From: Bodo saltans | Lineage: Eukaryota; Euglenozoa; Kinetoplastea; Eubodonida; Bodonidae | Direction of reading: 5' to 3' | Assembly: GCA_001460835.1 (NCBI GenBank) | Contig: CYKH01001881.1 | Coordinates: 1 to 30,371 of the forward strand | Length of the DNA: 30,371 nt | In this document: piece by piece, positions 26,801 through 30,371 of the stretch | How positions within the stretch are numbered: the stretch's first letter is position 1 | How the letters are laid out: the number at the start of each line of letters is the position of its first letter | Notes under the pieces: generated by a model | Told to the model about the DNA's origin: nothing | The model's database searches: none | What the model saw: only the letters and a program-made list of their open reading frames with translations | Program-made: the position numbers and the translations under genes

Positions 26801-27106
26801 GTGCAGAACAGTCTTACTTTGTGTCACGGTGAAGAATGGCGATAGTTAAATGTGATCGGTCATTCACTCTTTTCCCTTTTGTTGTTTGCATTCAAAAATT
26901 CGCCTCACTTTCAATCGCTCACTTCCTCAGCACTTTCCATTGACGTTCTTCCCCTCTGTATTAGCCCCCTACCGGTAACACATATCGGCGTCAATGCAAT
27001 GTATTTTTTTCAAAGCATGCTAAATATGCCTCGACGATGACGAAATCCCCTCCAATTTGACCGGTTTTGTTTTTTCTTGCAGTTGAAAGAGCAGAAAAGA
27101 TCCAAA
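26801..27106. other. Intergenic spacer with splice acceptor
   Basis: About 305 bases, T-rich. The run TTTTGTTTTTTCTTGCAG ends at 27082, 24 bases before the ATG at 27107, and is the best-looking trans-splice acceptor in the window. No gene is seen. Confidence 0.6.
27065..27082 (+). promoter_or_regulatory. Putative spliced-leader acceptor for the glycosyltransferase-like gene
   Basis: An uninterrupted T-rich tract is followed directly by CTTGCAG (AG at 27081-27082), with the first ATG at 27107. Confidence 0.5.
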
Positions 27107-27523
27107 ATGCCGCTGCCTTTAAGAGACAGCGAACCTTCTTCTCATTTTGATCGGGAAAGATCACTGCATGTTGGCCCACAGTCGCCTAGAGAAACAAAGC
27201 GTTCTCGTGTCCCTCTTCCGCACAAAACTCTTTTCGCCCTGGTGGTGGTTAGTCTTATCGCGACACTCATTATTCAACAGTCGCCGCAGCAAGAGCTGAC
27301 ATTGAAATCGTCTTATTATGTGCGCCAAAGTGTGTCTACAGTGCAACGTACTTTTGGGGGTTGCTTTGAGCGGTTTCCGTTCATACATAACGGAGGCTTC
27401 CGGCGTTTCAACGCTTCTTTTGTAGATTTGCTAGTGTTGCCGCAAACAGACATTGCGACGTTGCGGAAAAATCTAAGCACATGCTCCACAACCATGCCAT
27501 ACATCTCTGACATTGAATTGTGA
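27107..27523 (+). CDS. Type II membrane protein, N-terminal part of a GT61-like gene (frameshifted)
   Basis: 138 codons from ATG 27107 to TGA 27523. A basic, hydrophilic N-terminal tail of ~40 residues is followed by one membrane span at residues ~41-56 (TLFALVVVSLIATLII) and a lumenal stem. That is the type II layout of Golgi glycosyltransferases. The open frame extends upstream to a TTG at 27077, which straddles the splice acceptor, so the ATG is preferred. The frame ends at TGA, but coding continues at once in the -1 frame (27520 onwards), where no ATG is available near the start. The two parts are therefore one gene with a one-base loss around 27518-27521. Confidence 0.65.
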   Translation: MPLPLRDSEPSSHFDRERSLHVGPQSPRETKRSRVPLPHKTLFALVVVSLIATLIIQQSPQQELTLKSSYYVRQSVSTVQRTFGGCFERFPFIHNGGFRRFNASFVDLLVLPQTDIATLRKNLSTCSTTMPYISDIEL

Positions 27524-28461
27524 ATAACACCCTCGCACACGAAGATCCAGTTCGATCTTCTGTGGAAGAGGTAGAGCTCGTCGCAGCTGTTTGGAGGCAA
27601 TGGCCCCACGCACCCTATCACGGGTTGTTCCGTCCTGGCGTGATTTGGTTTCACTCTATCCTTACTCGTTTCGCTGCTTTTCATGGAGTTGTACCCCACC
27701 GCCACGCGAAGCTACGGACAGTTGTCGTTGACAGCCATCCAGCACTACCCTATCCCCCTATCATTCACGAGATCAAAAATTTGTTGCTGGACGAACGCAT
27801 TTCTGATTTCAATATGAGCGACGGTAGTGTAGTTCCCATCTCACGATCTCGAATTGTGTTTGTGCATTGGACGACATTCCGGAACATTGATTGGGTGTTG
27901 ATCAATTCCACAGTGAAGGCAGTGGACCTTGAGTTGCGGGTAAGGTTTCCGGAGCCAGCCGGCGTGGATAAACAAAGCGTGTTCGTTGAAAAACGAACAT
28001 TCAGCCATCGCTCCCCGCATAAGCAATTTCGTGGTTACCGTCCTGAGGTGTGGAGCGTGATTAAACTTGTGGCGGCGAAGAACAACCTTACGTTGGATGT
28101 GGTGGATCTAGGCTCGCTCACGTTCGCACAGCAATGGAACACCCTTCACAAGAGGAAGTACATGATTGTGACGGAGGGATCGTTTTCAGTTTGGATTCCT
28201 TTTTTACGAAGGGGTACTGTCTGTTTGATGATTTATGATCACTACGGAAATGGACGGCATATTCCGCGTGTGCATCTCCCTTTGGCACTCCTAGGGGACC
28301 GAAAAATGAAGATGGTGTTCGTGTCGATCTTCAACAGCAGCATTCCCACGGAGGAGGTGCTGACCACGGCGCTACTTCTTGGCGATCCATCTCCTCAAGT
28401 GTCGGTTCTCACCGTTCCGTACGACGCCGCTGTTCAACGTCTCTCACATTTTTCTGTGTAA
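27520..28461 (+). CDS. Glycosyltransferase family 61-like domain (continuation of the frameshifted gene)
   Basis: 313 codons in the -1 frame relative to the preceding part, ending at TAA 28461. The first codon is GTG, so this is not an independent start. Two features recall the GT61/EOGT-type domain: an N-terminal APYHGLF...WFHSIL segment followed by LRTVVVDSH, and a C-terminal YRPEVWSVIKLVAAKNNL...GSLTFAQQWNTLHKRKYMIVTEGSFSVWIPFLRRGTVCLMI segment (~28036-28220). In that family the phrase 'LTFxEQ...ADVIVGPHGAGL...LFxxxGxxVIE' forms the nucleotide-sugar site. Here the HGAGL-like part reads TEGSFSVWIP, so a key His is missing or the copy is divergent. It likely acted in the Golgi on surface glycans. 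The family assignment is tentative. Confidence 0.55.
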   Translation: MNNTLAHEDPVRSSVEEVELVAAVWRQWPHAPYHGLFRPGVIWFHSILTRFAAFHGVVPHRHAKLRTVVVDSHPALPYPPIIHEIKNLLLDERISDFNMSDGSVVPISRSRIVFVHWTTFRNIDWVLINSTVKAVDLELRVRFPEPAGVDKQSVFVEKRTFSHRSPHKQFRGYRPEVWSVIKLVAAKNNLTLDVVDLGSLTFAQQWNTLHKRKYMIVTEGSFSVWIPFLRRGTVCLMIYDHYGNGRHIPRVHLPLALLGDRKMKMVFVSIFNSSIPTEEVLTTALLLGDPSPQVSVLTVPYDAAVQRLSHFSV

Positions 28462-28771
28462 CATATCTTTATTTGGACCCTTTCTTGGAAAATTTCCGCA
28501 TGTGTGCGTCTCCCTATGGCGCTTCAGACTCGTGTTTGCCGTATGTTTGCAAAACGGCTACAAGAAGGACTCTGGATCCCTTGTTCTCAGTTATCACGTT
28601 TCTCACCCTCTGTGACACACCAACGTTGTCACGCCAAATCTTTGGGGTTTTTTTCTACTTCTTCTTCTTTTTCATTTAAACGTTCTAACAAATCATTTTT
28701 CCGCACTTTCCACCTTCTCGATTTTTCTGCGTGATCTGAGCTGAATTATTGCAGGGAAACATAACCGAATC
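28462..28771. other. Intergenic spacer with splice acceptor
   Basis: 310 bases, T/C-rich. A pyrimidine tract at ~28707-28731 and ATTGCAG with AG at 28753-28754 lie 17 bases before the ATG at 28772. Short open frames in the T-rich part are not called. Confidence 0.6.
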
Positions 28772-29846
28772 ATGCTGGTGTCGATTAAGGTTGTCATCGC
28801 CACGCTCCTTATCACAACCACCATCGCGGCAATGATATGTGCACTCATCCCACCCATTATTCACCTGCAGGACGATGCTATGGACCTCGTTGTGAACTCT
28901 GCCACCTCCACCGGCGGCAGTCTTCAATTTGCCCTGGCGGCTCAGCTCCGACGCGTCGGAACTTCGTGCAACACGCTTTACAAGGCCGCCTCCAGTCGTG
29001 ACCTTCTCACCCCGAACGGTGTCTTGGAACCTTGGCAGTTTCTTGCTTGGACAAGCGGGCTGATCGCGGACAACGGCTATAGCATTTCATTGATACGGCC
29101 AGATGGGCGTGGCTATGTGCTGGCTCCCGACAGCACGGTCGTCGATGGCAGCGCGTTGCCAGGGTACGTCTTTATTTCCCGTATTACTGACCCTGGGGTG
29201 GGGATGGACTACGGCTTCTTCCGTGTTGGAGTTCCTCCCACCCCAGCCAACCTCACGAGCCCATGGACGAATCTTTCCACCACCGTATCGTGGGTCGATC
29301 AGCCGATGTATCACAAGCTTATTAGTGACGTCAATCGCACGTCAGTGATGGCGTGGACAAGTCTCTCACCGCGCAATTCGTCTCGTGCCAGCTCATCGTT
29401 GTTAAGCTACGGCGGTCATTTTACAGTCCCTACAGCAATTGACAACGCTAGCCGCACACAAATTCTTTCCATTAACCTTCGTGGTGAGGCGCTGTCGGAT
29501 TTCTTCTCCACCGTGCCTTTTCGTCTCGCAGCCAGTATCCATTGGTATTGCATCGGGTGTCGCAACCTGTGGGCTGTTGGGGCCGCCAAGGTTACGACGA
29601 TTCACCGTTGTATCGCCTAGCGAGTGTCAAGCTTCGTTTATGGCGAGACTTGCGACGGTCGAGCGCCAGCCTATTCTCATGACGTGGAGAGCCGCAGAAT
29701 TAGCACGACAACAGCATGACCAGCGCCACACCGATGCTGCCGTTAAGGTGCAGCCATTTGCATTCGTCCCGATTGCAAAGGTTGTGCTGTCTGGGGAGGA
29801 AGCCTTTCCTGAATGTTCGACAGATGCATTTGCGCCTGTCGTCTAA
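28772..29846 (+). pseudogene. Cyclase-like receptor with a ~1.2 kb internal deletion (copy 5)
   Basis: From ATG 28772 the first ~249 codons match copies 2 and 4: signal anchor VKVVIATLLITTTIAAMICALIPP, LEPWQFLAWTSG, YVFISRITDPG, MDYGFFRVG and LRGEALSDFFSTVPF. At ~29519 the sequence jumps, out of frame, to the second half of the cyclase-like domain: PVSIGIASGVATCGLLGP, FTVVSPSECQASFMARL, ILMTWRAAELA and FVPIAKVVLSGEE, ending at TAA 29846. By comparison with copy 2, about 410 codons are missing: the second ectodomain half, membrane span 2, the linker and the first half of the cyclase-like domain. Without the frame change the N-terminal frame ends at 29620. It is a clear deletion pseudogene; a truncated 282-codon product is the only direct translation. 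Confidence 0.85.
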
Positions 29847-30371
29847 TTTTCCATCTGCTTCGGCAACTATTGCCAGAAAGCTTTCCAAGAAAAATGTGTG
29901 TGAGGTGTTTTGAAGTCAATCGCCGTTTCATTCGAGAACGATTCTTTCCTTTCATCCGATTACGTAGTTTCCTTTTTTTCTTTGTGATTGATGTGTGTGC
30001 TGAGCTGTTATTATTACTCCCCCTCATTTCGTGCGTAACTGTGTAGTCCGTTTCACACATACACTGATTTCTAACCTTATGGGATACAACACGGGATATG
30101 TGATTGTTTGTCCTCCGTCATTTGTTTTCGCCCGCCCACTCCCTTTTGTTCAGGCCCCCTCCCGAAATTGCTGTGTGAAATCTTTTTAAAGGACTGCAAA
30201 GCAACATCATTATTGAGATCCTGTTTGCTTGAAATATCAATTGGCTTGAAGCTTTGCTATTCTATGAAAAGCAGAGCTCGTGTGAGAAGATTGTGTATTA
30301 AAACAAATGAATTTGTTTGCTTACTAATCTAGTCACACTGCCTTGTACCCCACATACACAGGGGGGATTAG
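29847..30371. other. Spacer at window end
   Basis: 525 bases to the window edge without a supported gene. T-rich tracts (~29943-29982, 30115-30155) could belong to acceptor regions of a gene beyond the window. A perfect 8-bp inverted repeat, AAACAAAT (30301-30308) and ATTTGTTT (30311-30318), is present. Confidence 0.5.

Noticed and set aside
29439-29846. Independent gene starting at 29439
   Set aside because: Its first ~25 codons are the out-of-frame shadow of receptor copy 5; true similarity starts only after the deletion join at ~29519.
30340-30371. GGGGGGATTAG at the window end as a telomere-like signal
   Set aside because: It is a single short G run without TTAGGG repeats.
1-30371. CRISPR arrays, tRNA or rRNA genes, spliced-leader RNA genes
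   Set aside because: No regularly spaced repeats or cloverleaf, rRNA or SL-like sequence was recognised by eye; a tRNAscan/Infernal run was not possible.

Overview
The window looks like nuclear DNA of a free-living kinetoplastid; Bodo saltans is my best guess. This is inference from gene style, not a database match. Every recognisable gene is on the + strand. The coding regions are long and intronless, gaps are mostly 0.2-0.5 kb (one of about 1.7 kb), and a pyrimidine tract followed by AG lies shortly before most start codons, as expected for polycistronic transcription with spliced-leader trans-splicing. Start codons were placed at ATG; several open frames extend upstream only through GTG or TTG and were trimmed.

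Layout. 1-197: 3' end of an unidentified gene, possibly with a J-like domain. 500-1150: an AT-rich, hairpin-rich element with terminal inverted repeats; its right end coincides with the breakpoint of a receptor fragment (1150-1569). 1985-4351: the only intact member of a family of two-pass membrane receptors with a Cache-like ectodomain and a cytosolic class III cyclase-like domain. 4800-10328: a 1,842-residue, mostly low-complexity protein with a central pseudokinase domain. 10795-16355: an LRR plus low-complexity gene interrupted by a one-base frameshift. 16442-17619: a frameshifted LRR pseudogene between two direct copies of the 3' end and downstream spacer of the preceding gene. 17899-19719: a receptor paralogue lacking its first ~208 codons. 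20560-20866: an LRR relic. 21385-23732: a receptor paralogue broken by one missing base. 24050-26800: an intact secreted-LRR/multi-pass membrane protein. 27107-28461: a type II membrane protein resembling GT61 glycosyltransferases, with one frameshift. 28772-29846: a receptor paralogue with a large internal deletion. 29847-30371: no gene seen.

How it fits together. The region reads as an evolving array of surface/sensing genes: five receptor-cyclase-like copies (one intact, four broken in different ways) mixed with four LRR genes or relics and a probable Golgi glycosyltransferase. The cyclase-like domains keep the overall class III pattern but appear to have lost key catalytic residues, so they may be sensors or scaffolds rather than enzymes. 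Two rearrangement signatures are visible: the inverted-repeat element flush with a pseudogene end, and the ~165 bp direct repeats bracketing the LRR pseudogene. Three genes carry an apparent one-base loss; raw reads would be needed to separate decay from assembly error.
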